A stretch of 64,000 nt of DNA from Gemmatimonadota bacterium (GCA_009692115.1 SHZU01000003.1:161079-225078); one strand, 5' to 3'; numbered from the stretch's first letter, positions 26,351 through 36,429 are shown. Program-made: numbers and translations. The notes: a model not told the origin generated them from the sequence alone.

Positions 26351-26964
26351 ACCACCGGGGTGCGTCGTCGCCACCAGAGAAACCCGGCTACGAGAAGGAC
26401 CACGAGGATGCCGGAGGCGGCGCCTAACGTGGAGTAGATCGAGTTGAGCACCCGAATCACGACTTCCCACTGGTCGCCGAGGCGGGCGCCGATCCAGGTC
26501 AAGGTGCCGAACCAGACCGCCGAGGCCAGAGCGGTGGGAATCAGAAATCGGGCTGGTCCGATCCGGTTGAGCCCCGCAAACGGGGCCACCACCGACCGGA
26601 ACCCAGGGAGCAACCGGGTCAGGAACAACCCGGCGGCGCCACAGCGCCCGTATTGCTGGAGCAGGAAGGCCATGGCGGCAGGGGGCACGATCAGCCGCCC
26701 GGCTCGCGACGCGGTGAACCGATCAGAATACCGGGCGGCGCCGGCGTAGACGGCCACGGCGCCGACCAGACTCCCGACCCAGGCGGTCAGGAAGATAGCG
26801 AGCGGCCGGTAGGTGCCATCGTGCGAGAGGAAAGCGGCAATCGTAACGAAGACATCCGACGGCGATGGCGGGAAGATGTTCTCGATGGCGCAGGAGACGG
26901 CGATCAATCCATACACGACGGCGGGCGGCCACTGCGCCAGCGAATGGAACAGCGATTCGCTCAC
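26347..26964 (-). CDS. DedA family inner-membrane protein (second copy)
   Basis: 205 aa from the GTG at 26964, overlapping the ispF stop (GTGA). The long open frame upstream lies inside ispF and is rejected. Motifs: IENIFPPSPSDVFVTIAAF (the acidic/proline-rich re-entrant segment), YSDRFTASRAGRL, and FLTRLLPGFRSVVAPFAG with the conserved arginine. Four or five hydrophobic helices follow. It probably acts as a lipid scramblase or flippase of the VTT superfamily. It is embedded between isoprenoid gene ispF and xerD; undecaprenyl-phosphate recycling would fit the isoprenoid context (inference). Confidence 0.85.
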   Translation of the reverse strand: MSESLFHSLAQWPPAVVYGLIAVSCAIENIFPPSPSDVFVTIAAFLSHDGTYRPLAIFLTAWVGSLVGAVAVYAGAARYSDRFTASRAGRLIVPPAAMAFLLQQYGRCGAAGLFLTRLLPGFRSVVAPFAGLNRIGPARFLIPTALASAVWFGTLTWIGARLGDQWEVVIRVLNSIYSTLGAASGILVVLLVAGFLWWRRRTPVV

Positions 26965-27437
26965 GAACTCTCCACCGTGGCCACCGCCATGACGGCAACG
27001 CCCTCGCCCCGGCCGATGAATCCCATGCCCTCGTTGGTTTTTGCCTTGAGGCTGACCCGCCCCGCCGGCAGACCCAGGACACTCCGGATCGCGTCGGCCA
27101 TGGCGGACTTGTGAGGGCCGAGCTTGGGGTGCTCGAGGATGATGGTGACGTCGACCTGTACCGGGCGGAACCCCTCCGCGGCCAAGCGGGCCCGGGCGAG
27201 GTCGAGGAGCCGCATGGAATCGGCATCCCGCCACGCGGGATCGGTATCAGGAAACAGGGTGCCGATGTCGCCGAGGGCGGCGGCCCCGAGCAACGCGTCG
27301 ATGATGGCGTGAGCCACCGCGTCGGCGTCCGAATGCCCAGCGAGCCCTTCGGGATGGGGAATCCGCTGGCCGGCAAGGATCAACGGCCGGCCCTCGACAA
27401 ACCGATGGGAGTCGTATCCGATGCCGATCCGAAGCAC
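26961..27437 (-). CDS. ispF: 2-C-methyl-D-erythritol 2,4-cyclodiphosphate synthase
   Basis: 158 aa. Motifs: RIGIGYDSHRFVEGRPLILA with the metal-binding DxH, GLAGHSDADAVAHAIIDALL with the third ligand, LGDIGTLFPDTDP, and the C-terminal TNEGMGFIGRGEGVAVMAV. It is the fifth step of the MEP isoprenoid route and supplies the side chain used for menaquinone, whose genes lie just upstream. The gap to mqnC is 2 bp. Confidence 0.97.
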   Translation of the reverse strand: MLRIGIGYDSHRFVEGRPLILAGQRIPHPEGLAGHSDADAVAHAIIDALLGAAALGDIGTLFPDTDPAWRDADSMRLLDLARARLAAEGFRPVQVDVTIILEHPKLGPHKSAMADAIRSVLGLPAGRVSLKAKTNEGMGFIGRGEGVAVMAVATVESS

Positions 27438-27439
27438 GG

Positions 27440-28495
<1,056 letters not shown>

Positions 28496-28512
28496 GGGCA
28501 ATTCCTTGACGC

Positions 28513-29358
28513 TTAGGCGGCCGTGATGAACGAGAGCGAGCCGTCCGGGACCAACCCATCTTGGGCCAACCGCCGGAAGAAGTCCGTGAGACCGGCAAGG
28601 TGCCGGTAGGACAGGGCGTAGTCGAGATCGCCGAAGTAGGCCCGCACGACGGACCGTGAAATACCGGTGGCCAACGCCGCGGCGTCCGCTAGTTCGTCGA
28701 GATGATCGAGGCCCCAGGCCCGCGATTCCAGGAGCGCTTGATGCACGATCTGGGCGGTCCGGTGGTCCGTGTCCCGCCGGGCGGCCCACACCGCGAAGAC
28801 GAACGGCAGCCCGGTCCATTCTTTCCAGGCCAGCCCCAAGTCGGTCATGTACGGGTAGGCCGATTGGGAGGCCAGCACCAGACAGGCATCGCCGATGACG
28901 AGTACCGCTTCATGCGGGAAGCCCGCGAGGGCGGTCAGGTCGGATGACTCGGCCCGGACCGTGGCGAATTTCGGGGCGACCCGCCATCGATGGCGGCACA
29001 ACAACTCGAGCAACAGGATGGACGTCCGGGATGAGGCCGTGCGGAGCACCGTGGCCCCGTCGAGCTCATGCACCGGCCGCTTGCTGAACAGCGCCACGCT
29101 CTGGACCGGGCCGTCGCAGCTGATTGCGAGATCGGGGAGCAGGTGGTACGCCGCGGCGTTCCGGGCGTATTCGACCGCCGATACGACACTCAGGCCGAGT
29201 TCGCCGGCCGCCAGCAAGTCGTTCAGTTCGGCCGCCGTTCCGCTAATCAACTCCGACCGGGGCGCGACGATGCCGCGGTCCATCGCGCCATAGATTGGAA
29301 AGCAATTGATCCAGGGGATTCGGCCCAATCTCAGCACTCGGCGCTCGGCGCTCGGCAC
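28513..29358 (-). CDS. mqnA: Chorismate dehydratase
   Basis: 281 aa if the GTG at 29358 is used; the GTG at 29337 (274 aa) is closer to the expected N-terminus VLRLGRIPWINCFPIY. The first start is inside the heptad repeat at 29331-29365, so the true start is uncertain. Periplasmic-binding-like fold: SGTAAELNDLLAAGELGLSV, VVSAVEYARN, SVALFSKRPVHELDG, GDACLVLASQSAYPYMTDLG and LGLAWKEWTGLPFVFAVWA. It converts chorismate to 3-enolpyruvylbenzoate, the first committed futalosine-pathway step. Confidence 0.94.
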   Translation of the reverse strand: MPSAERRVLRLGRIPWINCFPIYGAMDRGIVAPRSELISGTAAELNDLLAAGELGLSVVSAVEYARNAAAYHLLPDLAISCDGPVQSVALFSKRPVHELDGATVLRTASSRTSILLLELLCRHRWRVAPKFATVRAESSDLTALAGFPHEAVLVIGDACLVLASQSAYPYMTDLGLAWKEWTGLPFVFAVWAARRDTDHRTAQIVHQALLESRAWGLDHLDELADAAALATGISRSVVRAYFGDLDYALSYRHLAGLTDFFRRLAQDGLVPDGSLSFITAA

Positions 29359-29365
29359 TCGGCTA
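29331..29365. repeat. Heptad repeat element, copy 2 (5 x 7 bp, inverted)
   Basis: Units on plus: TCAGCAC, TCGGCGC, TCGGCGC, TCGGCAC, TCGGCTA. This copy is in the opposite orientation to the other three. It ends exactly at the mqnE stop codon (29363-29365) and covers the possible starts of mqnA. Confidence 0.85.
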
Positions 29366-30508
29366 CGCGGCCTCGGCGAAGTCGGTCCGGACCGGTTGAT
29401 AGAGTGCGTCGCGTTCGACCGGTCGTTTGCCGACGCCTTGAATCATGTCGACTAAGGCGCGGTACGGCATCAGCATCTGGGTTTGGGCGCCGGCCTCGTG
29501 GTAGACGCGCTCGAAGACCACGGTGCCCTCGAGATCGTCACATCCGAACTGAAGGACGACCTGGGACATGAACGGTGTCACCATCGGCCAGTGGGTCTTG
29601 ATGTGGTCGATGTTGTCGAAGTAGAGCCGCCCGACGGCGATGTTCTTGAGATCTTCATAGCCGGTCGTGGCGGACCCCGCCCGGCCCATTTCGGTGCCGA
29701 GTTCATTGTTGTCGGGGTGGTAGGCCAGCGGGATGTAGGTCAGGAAACCGCCGGTCTCGCCCTGGAGATCCCGGAGCATCGTCAGGTGCTCGATCCGATC
29801 GGCGGCGGTCTCGACGTGGCCATAGAGCATGGTGCAATTGGTCCGAATGCCGAGCCCGTGGGCCGTCCGGTGTACCGTGATCCACTCGTCGCCAGTGAGC
29901 TTTCGCTCGGCGATGGTGGCCCGGACCGCGGTGCTGAATACTTCGGCGCCACCACCCGGCATGGTGTCGAGGCCGGCTTCCCGGAGCCGGATCAGGACGT
30001 CCGCCACGGTCGTCTTTTCGATCCGGGCCAAGTGGGCAATCTCGACCGCCGTGAGCGCCTTGATGTGCACGTGCGGATGGCGCTCCTTGAGGCCGCGGAA
30101 CATATCGGCGTAGTAACTCAGGGGCAGCTTGGGATGGAGTCCGCCAACGATATGGAACTCGCGGGTCACGCCCCCGCTGGCCGCCTCGGCTTCGTGGTAG
30201 ACCTCTTCGAGGCTCCGGGTGTAGCTCCCTTCCTCTTTCGGCATCCGGGCGAAGGAACAAAACACGCAGGTGTTCCGGAGGATACAGACGTTGGTCGGGT
30301 TGAGGTGCTGATTGGCCGAGAAGAACACCCGATCGCCGTTCTTCTGGTAGTTGGCCCACTCGGCCAGCGCCCCCAAACTCAAGATGTCATGGGTCTGGTA
30401 CAGGGCGATCCCATCGGCGGGATCAAGCCGGCGGCCGGCGAACACCTTGTCAGCGATGGGCCGCAGCGCTGGGTCTTTAAAGCGGGCCGGATCGGGCGCG
30501 GCAAACAT
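29363..30508 (-). CDS. mqnE: Aminofutalosine synthase
   Basis: 381 aa from the ATG at 30508, selected because GGAG lies about 6 nt upstream; an in-frame start at 30532 lacks this. Radical-SAM enzyme that joins 3-enolpyruvylbenzoate and adenosine. The cluster motif reads NPTNVCILRNTCVFCSFARM, which is CX5CX2C and not the CX3CX2C I expect for the family. Other features are REFHIVGGLHPKLPLSYYAD, HVHIKALTAVEIAHLARIEK, TMPGGGAEVFSTAVR and TNCTMLYGHVETAADRIEHL. First gene of the mqnE-mqnA-mqnC operon. A TAGATT at 30551-30556 may be its -10. Confidence 0.94.
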   Translation of the reverse strand: MFAAPDPARFKDPALRPIADKVFAGRRLDPADGIALYQTHDILSLGALAEWANYQKNGDRVFFSANQHLNPTNVCILRNTCVFCSFARMPKEEGSYTRSLEEVYHEAEAASGGVTREFHIVGGLHPKLPLSYYADMFRGLKERHPHVHIKALTAVEIAHLARIEKTTVADVLIRLREAGLDTMPGGGAEVFSTAVRATIAERKLTGDEWITVHRTAHGLGIRTNCTMLYGHVETAADRIEHLTMLRDLQGETGGFLTYIPLAYHPDNNELGTEMGRAGSATTGYEDLKNIAVGRLYFDNIDHIKTHWPMVTPFMSQVVLQFGCDDLEGTVVFERVYHEAGAQTQMLMPYRALVDMIQGVGKRPVERDALYQPVRTDFAEAA

Positions 30509-30602
30509 GCTATCTCCGTTGAGGAAATACACTTACGTGAGGCGAACAGTAATCTAGTCGTTCTTGCGGCAGAGAGGGAGCGCTGGACCTTGGTTCGGGG
30601 AA

Positions 30603-31847
30603 TCAGGGATGGAATCGCCGGACCGCCAACGTCACGTTGTGACCGCCGAAGCCGAAGGAATTGGAAATGGCGACATCGACCTCGCGGTCGATCAGGACGT
30701 TCGGGGCCGAAAACAGGTCGCAGTTTGGGTCGGGGGTGACCTGGTTGATCGTCGGCGGGACTTTGCCGGTGGTTGCCACCTTCAGCGAGACGGCAAACTC
30801 GAGCGCCCCGGCCGCGCCCAACAGGTGGCCGGTCATCGATTTGGTCGACCCGAACACCAGTTTGGAGGCATGGTCGCCAAAGACGGTCTTGACGGCCGTG
30901 GTCTCGGCGACGTCGCCCAACGGCGTGGAGGTGCCGTGGGCATTGACGTACCCAACCATGGAGGGGTCAATCCCGCCATCGGCCAGACAGTCTCGCATGG
31001 CCCGCTGGGCCCCTTCGCCGTCGGGGGCGGGGGCGGTCATGTGATGCGCATCGCCGCTCATGCCGTACCCGACGACCTCACCAAGGATCGTGGCGCCGCG
31101 CGACATGGCGTGCTCGAGGCTTTCCAGGACGACCGAGGCACTGCCGTCGCCGAGAACGAAGCCGTCGCGGCCTTGGTCGAAGGGCCGGCTGGCCAATTCG
31201 GGCGCCTCGTTCCTGGTGGAGAGCGCCTTCATGTTCTGGAATCCGGCAATGGCCAACCCGGTGATTGCCGCTTCGGCGCCGCCGGCGACGATGCACACGG
31301 CCTTGCCGTGTTTAATCAGGTCGTAGGCTTCGCCGATGGCATGCGCCGACGAGGCGCAGGCCGACACCGTGCAGAAGTTTGGCCCTTTGAGGCCGTAGCG
31401 GATCGACACCATGCCGGCGGCGATGTCGGGAATGAACATTGGGACGAAGAAGGGGGAGACCCGATCCGGCCCTTTCTCGATATACGCCCGGCACTGCTCT
31501 TCGAACGTCATCATCCCGCCGATCCCGCTCCCGATGATGACGCCGGTTCGCAGCGGGTCGGGGAACTTGCCCTCCAGCCCGGCCTGGGTAATGGCCTGAT
31601 GGGCGGTTCCGAGGGCCAACTGGAGGAACAAATCGTACCGGCGGGCTTCTTTCCGATCGATGTAGACGAGCGGATCAAACCCTTTGACTTCGCAGGCAAA
31701 CCGGACCTGGAGCCGGCTCGGATCGAACTTGGTGATCGGCCCGGCCCCGGATTTTCCGGCCAGCAAATTGGTCCAGGTGTCGTCCATCGTCAGACCGACT
31801 GGGGTCAATGCCCCCAGCCCGGTCACCACGACGCGTGCTGGCTTCAC
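30603..31847 (-). CDS. fabF: Beta-ketoacyl-ACP synthase II
   Basis: 414 aa, GTG start directly after the acpP stop. KAS II with the C-H-H triad: nucleophile segment TVSACASSAHAIGEAYDL, NAHGTSTPLGDVAETTA and MTGHLLGAAGALEFA. The C-terminal NSFGFGGHNVTLAVRRF is typical. It elongates acyl-ACP. It is the last gene of the yceD-rpmF-plsX-fab operon. Confidence 0.97.
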   Translation of the reverse strand: MKPARVVVTGLGALTPVGLTMDDTWTNLLAGKSGAGPITKFDPSRLQVRFACEVKGFDPLVYIDRKEARRYDLFLQLALGTAHQAITQAGLEGKFPDPLRTGVIIGSGIGGMMTFEEQCRAYIEKGPDRVSPFFVPMFIPDIAAGMVSIRYGLKGPNFCTVSACASSAHAIGEAYDLIKHGKAVCIVAGGAEAAITGLAIAGFQNMKALSTRNEAPELASRPFDQGRDGFVLGDGSASVVLESLEHAMSRGATILGEVVGYGMSGDAHHMTAPAPDGEGAQRAMRDCLADGGIDPSMVGYVNAHGTSTPLGDVAETTAVKTVFGDHASKLVFGSTKSMTGHLLGAAGALEFAVSLKVATTGKVPPTINQVTPDPNCDLFSAPNVLIDREVDVAISNSFGFGGHNVTLAVRRFHP

Positions 31848-32090
31848 TTACTTGCTCCCCATCTTCTCCTGGAGATACGTCAACGCCTCGCCGACGGTCT
31901 TGAGCTTTTCAGCCTCCTCGTCCGGGATGTCGATGTCGAATTCTTTCTCGAACGCCATGACCAGCTCGACCGTGTCGAGCGAATCGGCCCCAAGATCTTC
32001 CATGAAGCTCGCCCCGTCGGTGAGCTTCTCCCGTTCGACGCCGAGTTCTTCGGCAATGATGTCTTTCACCTTCTCGACCATGTCGCTCAT
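31848..32090 (-). CDS. acpP: Acyl carrier protein
   Basis: 80 aa from the ATG at 32090, preceded by AGGGGATGAC; the upstream open frame is rejected. The phosphopantetheine serine lies in [17 protein letters not shown], followed by the acidic helix [20 protein letters not shown]. It carries growing acyl chains for FabD/H/G/F and donates them to PlsX. The next gene, fabF, begins at the base after its stop. Confidence 0.97.
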   Translation of the reverse strand: MSDMVEKVKDIIAEELGVEREKLTDGASFMEDLGADSLDTVELVMAFEKEFDIDIPDEEAEKLKTVGEALTYLQEKMGSK

Positions 32091-32103
32091 GTCATCCCCT
32101 ACG

Positions 32104-32847
32104 TTAAATGACCATGCCTCCGTCCACGACGAGCACCTGACCGGTGACGTAGCGGGCAAGATCGGAAGCGAGGAAGAGCACCGCACCGGCAATGTCGGAG
32201 GGTTGCCCCAGCCGGCCGAGCGCGATTTGAGATAATAACGCGTCCCTGGCCTCTTGAGGCAAGGCGGCGGTCATGTCGGTCTCGATGAAGCCGGGGGCGA
32301 CACAATTGGCCGTGACCCCCCGGCTAGCGTATTCCTTGGCGACGGACTTCGTGAAGCCGATCAACCCGGCCTTGCTGGCCGCGTAGTTGGCTTGGCCCTT
32401 GTTGCCCGTGATGCCGACGATGCTGGTGATGTTGATGATCCGGCCGGCCCGGCGTTTCATCATCCCGCGGATCACGGTTTTGGTGGTGTAGAAGGCGCCC
32501 TTGAGGTTGGCGTCCAGCACCTGGTTCCAATCGTCGTCGGCCAGTCGGATCAGCAGGTTGTCCCGGGTGAGCCCGGCGTTGTTCACCAGGATCGAGATCG
32601 GTCCGAGGGCCTTTTCCGCCGCGGCGATCGCGGCCTCGACCGCCGCGCGGTCGGCCACGTCGCAGGCCACCCCGACCGTCCGGGGCCCCAATTCCGAGGC
32701 CACGGCGGCGGCTTGGTCCGGATTTCGGCCTACTACCGCGACGGAGGCGCCTGCTTGGTGAAGCGCGGCCGCAATGCCCCGCCCGATTCCACGGGTGCTG
32801 CCGGTGACAAAAGCCACCTGGCCGGTGAGGTCGATTGCGACGGTCAT
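32104..32847 (-). CDS. fabG: 3-oxoacyl-ACP reductase
   Basis: 247 aa short-chain dehydrogenase. NADPH motif [39 protein letters not shown] and [20 protein letters not shown], with the catalytic serine and the YxxxK in [19 protein letters not shown]. The C-terminus [19 protein letters not shown] is typical of FabG. It reduces beta-ketoacyl-ACP. The start overlaps the fabD stop (ATGA), and acpP follows after 13 bp. Confidence 0.97.
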   Translation of the reverse strand: MTVAIDLTGQVAFVTGSTRGIGRGIAAALHQAGASVAVVGRNPDQAAAVASELGPRTVGVACDVADRAAVEAAIAAAEKALGPISILVNNAGLTRDNLLIRLADDDWNQVLDANLKGAFYTTKTVIRGMMKRRAGRIINITSIVGITGNKGQANYAASKAGLIGFTKSVAKEYASRGVTANCVAPGFIETDMTAALPQEARDALLSQIALGRLGQPSDIAGAVLFLASDLARYVTGQVLVVDGGMVI

Positions 32848-33770
32848 CGGAGGAACGCCTCGACCTCGTCGGCCGTCCCCAAACCGACATACTCGGCGTC
32901 ATCGACGATCCGCTTGACCAATCCGCCGAGGACCTTGCCGGGACCGATCTCAACGAATCGAACCACCGGGGCCAGAGCCGCGAGCGCGCGAACGCACTCG
33001 ATCCACCGCACGGGGGCGGTGAGTTGCTCCTCGAGCCGGCGTTTGGCCAGCGCGGCTGTAGTGACTGCGGCGGCGCTGGCATTGGCCATGATGGGGAAGG
33101 CAGGGTCGGCAAACGGCACGGCCGCCAGCGCGGCGGCCAGGCCCGGAACCGCCGGGGCCATCAACGGCGAGTGGAAGGCGCCACTGACCTTGAGCGGGAG
33201 GACCCGCTTTGCCCCGGCCGCTTTGCAGGCGGTGCCGGCCCGGTCGACCGCGCCCGGATCGCCGGAGATGACGGTTTGGTCCGGGGCGTTGAGATTGGCC
33301 GCGACGGCCACGTCGCCCGGCGTTGACACCGCGGAACACTGCGCCACGACCTCGTCGCTGGCCATTCCCAAGACGGCCGCCATCGCGCCGGGCCGCTGGC
33401 TTCCGGCTTCTTGCATGAGTTCGCCGCGGCGCCGGACCAGCCGGGCGGCATCGAGGGCGGACAGGGCCCCCGCGGCCACGTAGGCCGAGTATTCGCCGAG
33501 GCTGTGGCCGGCGGCGCCGCTGACGGGCCCGAGCCGGCCGGCCACCAGGGTCAATACGGCCGCGGAATGGGCGAGAATGGCGGGCTGGGTGTTGCTGGTT
33601 TGTTGGAGCGCATCCTCGGGGCCTTCGGTCATGATCCGACTGAGCGGAAAGCCTAACGCTTGATCGATGGACTCGAGGGTTTGGCGGGCGGCCGGAAACC
33701 GGTCGGCCAAATCCTTGGCCATCCCGACTTTCTGGGCGCCCTGCCCGGGGAATAGCAGGACGGTTACCAT
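32844..33770 (-). CDS. fabD: Malonyl-CoA:ACP transacylase
   Basis: 308 aa from the ATG at 33770, which overlaps the fabH stop by 7 bp; the frame extends to 34409 inside fabH and is rejected. Motifs: LLFPGQGAQKVGMAKDLAD, TQPAILAHSAAVL, active-site GHSLGEYSAYVAAGALS, RRRGELMQEA and VSGAFHSPLMAPAV with the catalytic histidine. It loads malonyl onto ACP. Confidence 0.97.
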   Translation of the reverse strand: MVTVLLFPGQGAQKVGMAKDLADRFPAARQTLESIDQALGFPLSRIMTEGPEDALQQTSNTQPAILAHSAAVLTLVAGRLGPVSGAAGHSLGEYSAYVAAGALSALDAARLVRRRGELMQEAGSQRPGAMAAVLGMASDEVVAQCSAVSTPGDVAVAANLNAPDQTVISGDPGAVDRAGTACKAAGAKRVLPLKVSGAFHSPLMAPAVPGLAAALAAVPFADPAFPIMANASAAAVTTAALAKRRLEEQLTAPVRWIECVRALAALAPVVRFVEIGPGKVLGGLVKRIVDDAEYVGLGTADEVEAFLR

Positions 33771-34750
33771 CGAACCACCACGGCTCCCCAGGTGAAACCG
33801 GCGCCGAAGCTGACCAGCAGCACCACCATCCCAGGCTTGAGGCGGCCACTCTGCTCGGCCTCGACCAAGGCCAGCGGAATCGTCCCGGCGGAGGTATTCC
33901 CGTACCGATCGATGTTGATGACGACCTTCTCGATCGGGACCCCCACCTCGCCGGCGGTCGAGTTGATGATCCGGAGATTGGCCTGGTGGGGGACGAGGAG
34001 GTCGATATCCTGGGGCCGGAGCCCGGCCTTGCCGAGCGCTTGGTGGCAGGCCTGCGCCATCCGGCGGACCGCCACTTTGAAGACTTCCCGGCCCGCCATC
34101 TTGACGAAGAGCCGCCGGTCCCGAATGATGGCCTCGGTCGGCGGCTCGGTTGAACCTCCGGCGGGGATGTACAGCAGATCGGCCAGGGTGCCGTCGGCAC
34201 CTAACGAAGTGGAGAGGATGCCCCGGTTGTCGACGGAGGGAACCAGAACCGCGGCCCCCGCGCCGTCGCCGAACAGCACGGCGGTGTTGCGGTCCTGCCA
34301 ATCGACGATTGACGACAACCGGTCGCCGCCCATGGCGAGGACCCGTTGGCTCGCCCCACTGGCAATCAATCCTTCGGCCACGGTCAACGAGTAGAGCCAC
34401 CCCGGACACGCTGCGACGACATCAAACGCGGCCGCGGTCCCGCCGCCCAGCTTGGCTTGGACATCGCAGGCGGCCGACGGCAGGCGCCGGTCGGGCGTAC
34501 AGGTGCCGCAGATGATGGTGTCGATGGCGGCCATCTCGAGGCCCGCCGCGGCGAGGGCCTCCCGGGAGGCCGACACGAAGAGGTCGGACAGGGCCTCGTT
34601 CGGCTGCAGCACCCGGCGCTCGCGAATTCCGGTCCGCTCGACGATCCAGTCGTTGGAGGTGTCGAGGGTCTTCTCGAGGTCGGCATTGGTGATGACCGTC
34701 GACGGGGCCGCCGCCCCAATGCCGGCAATCCTGGCGATGGGTTTTCGCAT
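33764..34750 (-). CDS. fabH: Beta-ketoacyl-ACP synthase III
   Basis: 328 aa. It starts fatty-acid synthesis by condensing acyl-CoA with malonyl-ACP. Motifs: TSNDWIVERTGIRERR, the active-site cysteine in FDVVAACPGWLYSLTVAEG (the common form is ACSG or GCAG, so CPG is slightly unusual), LVPHQANLRIINSTAGEVG with histidine, NIDRYGNTSAGTIPLAL with asparagine, and LLVSFGAGFTWGAVVVRW. It abuts plsX with no gap. Confidence 0.96.
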   Translation of the reverse strand: MRKPIARIAGIGAAAPSTVITNADLEKTLDTSNDWIVERTGIRERRVLQPNEALSDLFVSASREALAAAGLEMAAIDTIICGTCTPDRRLPSAACDVQAKLGGGTAAAFDVVAACPGWLYSLTVAEGLIASGASQRVLAMGGDRLSSIVDWQDRNTAVLFGDGAGAAVLVPSVDNRGILSTSLGADGTLADLLYIPAGGSTEPPTEAIIRDRRLFVKMAGREVFKVAVRRMAQACHQALGKAGLRPQDIDLLVPHQANLRIINSTAGEVGVPIEKVVINIDRYGNTSAGTIPLALVEAEQSGRLKPGMVVLLVSFGAGFTWGAVVVRW

Positions 34751-35761
34751 CTACGCTGGTTCTGCCGACGGGGCGTGGGACGCGAACTCGGTGCCGATAT
34801 GCTGCGACAGTTCGCTCTCGACCGCCTGAACCGCAACCCGGATGGCGTTCTTGATGGCGTCGGCGTTCGAACTGCCATGACAGATAATAGGATTGCCCTT
34901 GACCCCGAGGAGCGGTGATCCGCCGTATTGGGAGTAGTCGAGCATCCGGAACGCTTTCCGGGTCGAGGGCTGCTCCCAGATGCCTTCCCGGGTGGCCAAC
35001 AGGCGGACCAGGCCCAGAACCGATTCGTAGAACTTAAGGACGACATTGCCGACGAAGCCATCACACACCACGACATCGACGCGGCCGATCCGGTGATGCT
35101 CGCCCAGGATGTCCCGGCCCTCGATGTTGCCGGCGTAGTTGATGCCCGGGGCCTGCTTCAGCAACAAGTGGGCTTCCTTGACGATGGCATTGCCCTTGCC
35201 CTCTTCCTCACCGACGTTGAGCAGCCCGATGGTCGGGCTGGGACGGCGCTGAATGTCCCGCATGTAGATCGTGCCGAGGTAGGCAAAGCCGAGCAGTTCC
35301 CGGGGCGAACAGTCGAGGTTGGCTCCGGCGTCCAACATCAAGACGGGTCCGTCGGCGGTGGGCAGGAGGGCTCCGACGGTGGCCCGTTCGACCCCCGGAT
35401 GGAGGCCAAGGAGCATGGTCGAGGCCGCGAGCATGGCCCCGGTGTTGCCGGCGGAGACGAAGACGTCGGCCTGGCCACTGGCCTCGAGCCCCAGGCCGAC
35501 GACGATGCTGCTTTTTTGCTTGCGGCGGACGGCTTCGAGCGGCCGCTCGCCCGGGCCAATGACTTCGGGCGCCTCGACGACGGAGATTCGGCTGGCGTCG
35601 AAGCCCGAGTGTTTCGCGATCTCGGCCTCAACCAGCGCGGTTTGGCCGACGAATTGAATGGTAAAACCGGGTGGGAGTTCCTTCAGCGCCAAAATTGCGC
35701 CCTCGACCTCGGTCGTGGGCGCCCAATCGCCTCCCATCGCGTCGAGCGCGACGCGAACCAC
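34751..35761 (-). CDS. plsX: Phosphate acyltransferase PlsX
   Basis: 336 aa from the GTG at 35761; the open frame to 35821 overlaps rpmF and is rejected. Motifs: VRVALDAMGGDWAPTTEVEG, VFVSAGNTGAMLAASTMLLG, MLDAGANLDCSPRELLGFA, VGEEEGKGNAIVKEAH, VVVCDGFVGNVVLKFYES and YGGSPLLGVKGNPIICHGSS. It makes acyl-phosphate from acyl-ACP for PlsY (encoded at 3.4 kb on plus). rpmF lies 5 bp upstream, the classic rpmF-plsX arrangement. Confidence 0.97.
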   Translation of the reverse strand: MVRVALDAMGGDWAPTTEVEGAILALKELPPGFTIQFVGQTALVEAEIAKHSGFDASRISVVEAPEVIGPGERPLEAVRRKQKSSIVVGLGLEASGQADVFVSAGNTGAMLAASTMLLGLHPGVERATVGALLPTADGPVLMLDAGANLDCSPRELLGFAYLGTIYMRDIQRRPSPTIGLLNVGEEEGKGNAIVKEAHLLLKQAPGINYAGNIEGRDILGEHHRIGRVDVVVCDGFVGNVVLKFYESVLGLVRLLATREGIWEQPSTRKAFRMLDYSQYGGSPLLGVKGNPIICHGSSNADAIKNAIRVAVQAVESELSQHIGTEFASHAPSAEPA

Positions 35762-35766
35762 TTGCC

Positions 35767-35946
35767 TCAGTCCTCGACCTCGAGACGCTTCTTGCCGGCG
35801 TAGTACCCGCACGATTCGCAAATCCGATGCGGGAGCCGGGGCGAGCTACACCGGGGGCAGTTCTGCAGCTTCATGCCGGCGGCCGAATGATGACTCCGGC
35901 GCATCCGCTTCCTCGATTTCGAGGTTTTTCTCTTGGGTACGGCCAT
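35767..35946 (-). CDS. rpmF: 50S ribosomal protein L32
   Basis: 59 aa, easily missed because of its size. The N-terminus is the basic MAVPKRKTSKSRKRMRRSHH, followed by two zinc-type CXXC pairs, NCPRCSSPRLPHRICESCG, and a GYYAGKKRLEVED tail, all standard for bacterial L32. A strong AGGAG lies 3 nt before the ATG. It sits between yceD (13-bp gap) and plsX (5-bp gap), the conserved yceD-rpmF-plsX order that ties ribosome and lipid synthesis. Confidence 0.97.
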   Translation of the reverse strand: MAVPKRKTSKSRKRMRRSHHSAAGMKLQNCPRCSSPRLPHRICESCGYYAGKKRLEVED

Positions 35947-35959
35947 AAACTCCTCGGGA

Positions 35960-36421
35960 TTACTTGGGTTCGTTGCAGGTGCACGGACCCTGGTTCAAAT
36001 CTTCGCCACACTTGGGGCACAAGCCCGCGCAGTCCTCGCGGCAGAGCGGGTACTTCGAAAACGCCAACGCCAACTCTTCGCGGACCGCCGCCGTCACGTC
36101 GACATGGGCGACCGGCTCGGTGAGCGGATACACGCTGGGGTCGTCCTGGAGATCGGGGTCGGCGGAAAAGACCGCAGCCACGGCCGACTCGACCGGCACC
36201 TCGAGGTCCTTCAGGCAACGACGGCAATTGGTCTGGGCCCGTCCGGCAAAGCGCCCGTGCCACACATAGTCGCCCCGACCGGTGATCTCGAGAGTGCCCG
36301 CGATAGCAAGCGGCCCGGCCAATGAAACACCCAGCCCTTCGAACAGGGCGTCGGCGGCCGGGACCGTTCCGCTGGTCTCGACCGGTCCCCGATGGATCTC
36401 TCGAATATCAACCCGGAGCAT
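35960..36421 (-). CDS. YceD/DUF177 family protein
   Basis: 153 aa. The DUF177 body has LAGPLAIAGTLEITGRGDY, then AGRAQTNCRRCLKDLEVPV, a CXXC-type pair. The C-terminus carries a cysteine cluster, CREDCAGLCPKCGEDLNQG, probably a zinc site. The bacterial family is linked to 23S rRNA accumulation and is nearly always next to rpmF. It is the first gene of the lipid operon with its own promoter just upstream. Confidence 0.92.
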   Translation of the reverse strand: MLRVDIREIHRGPVETSGTVPAADALFEGLGVSLAGPLAIAGTLEITGRGDYVWHGRFAGRAQTNCRRCLKDLEVPVESAVAAVFSADPDLQDDPSVYPLTEPVAHVDVTAAVREELALAFSKYPLCREDCAGLCPKCGEDLNQGPCTCNEPK

Positions 36422-36429
36422 AACCCGTA

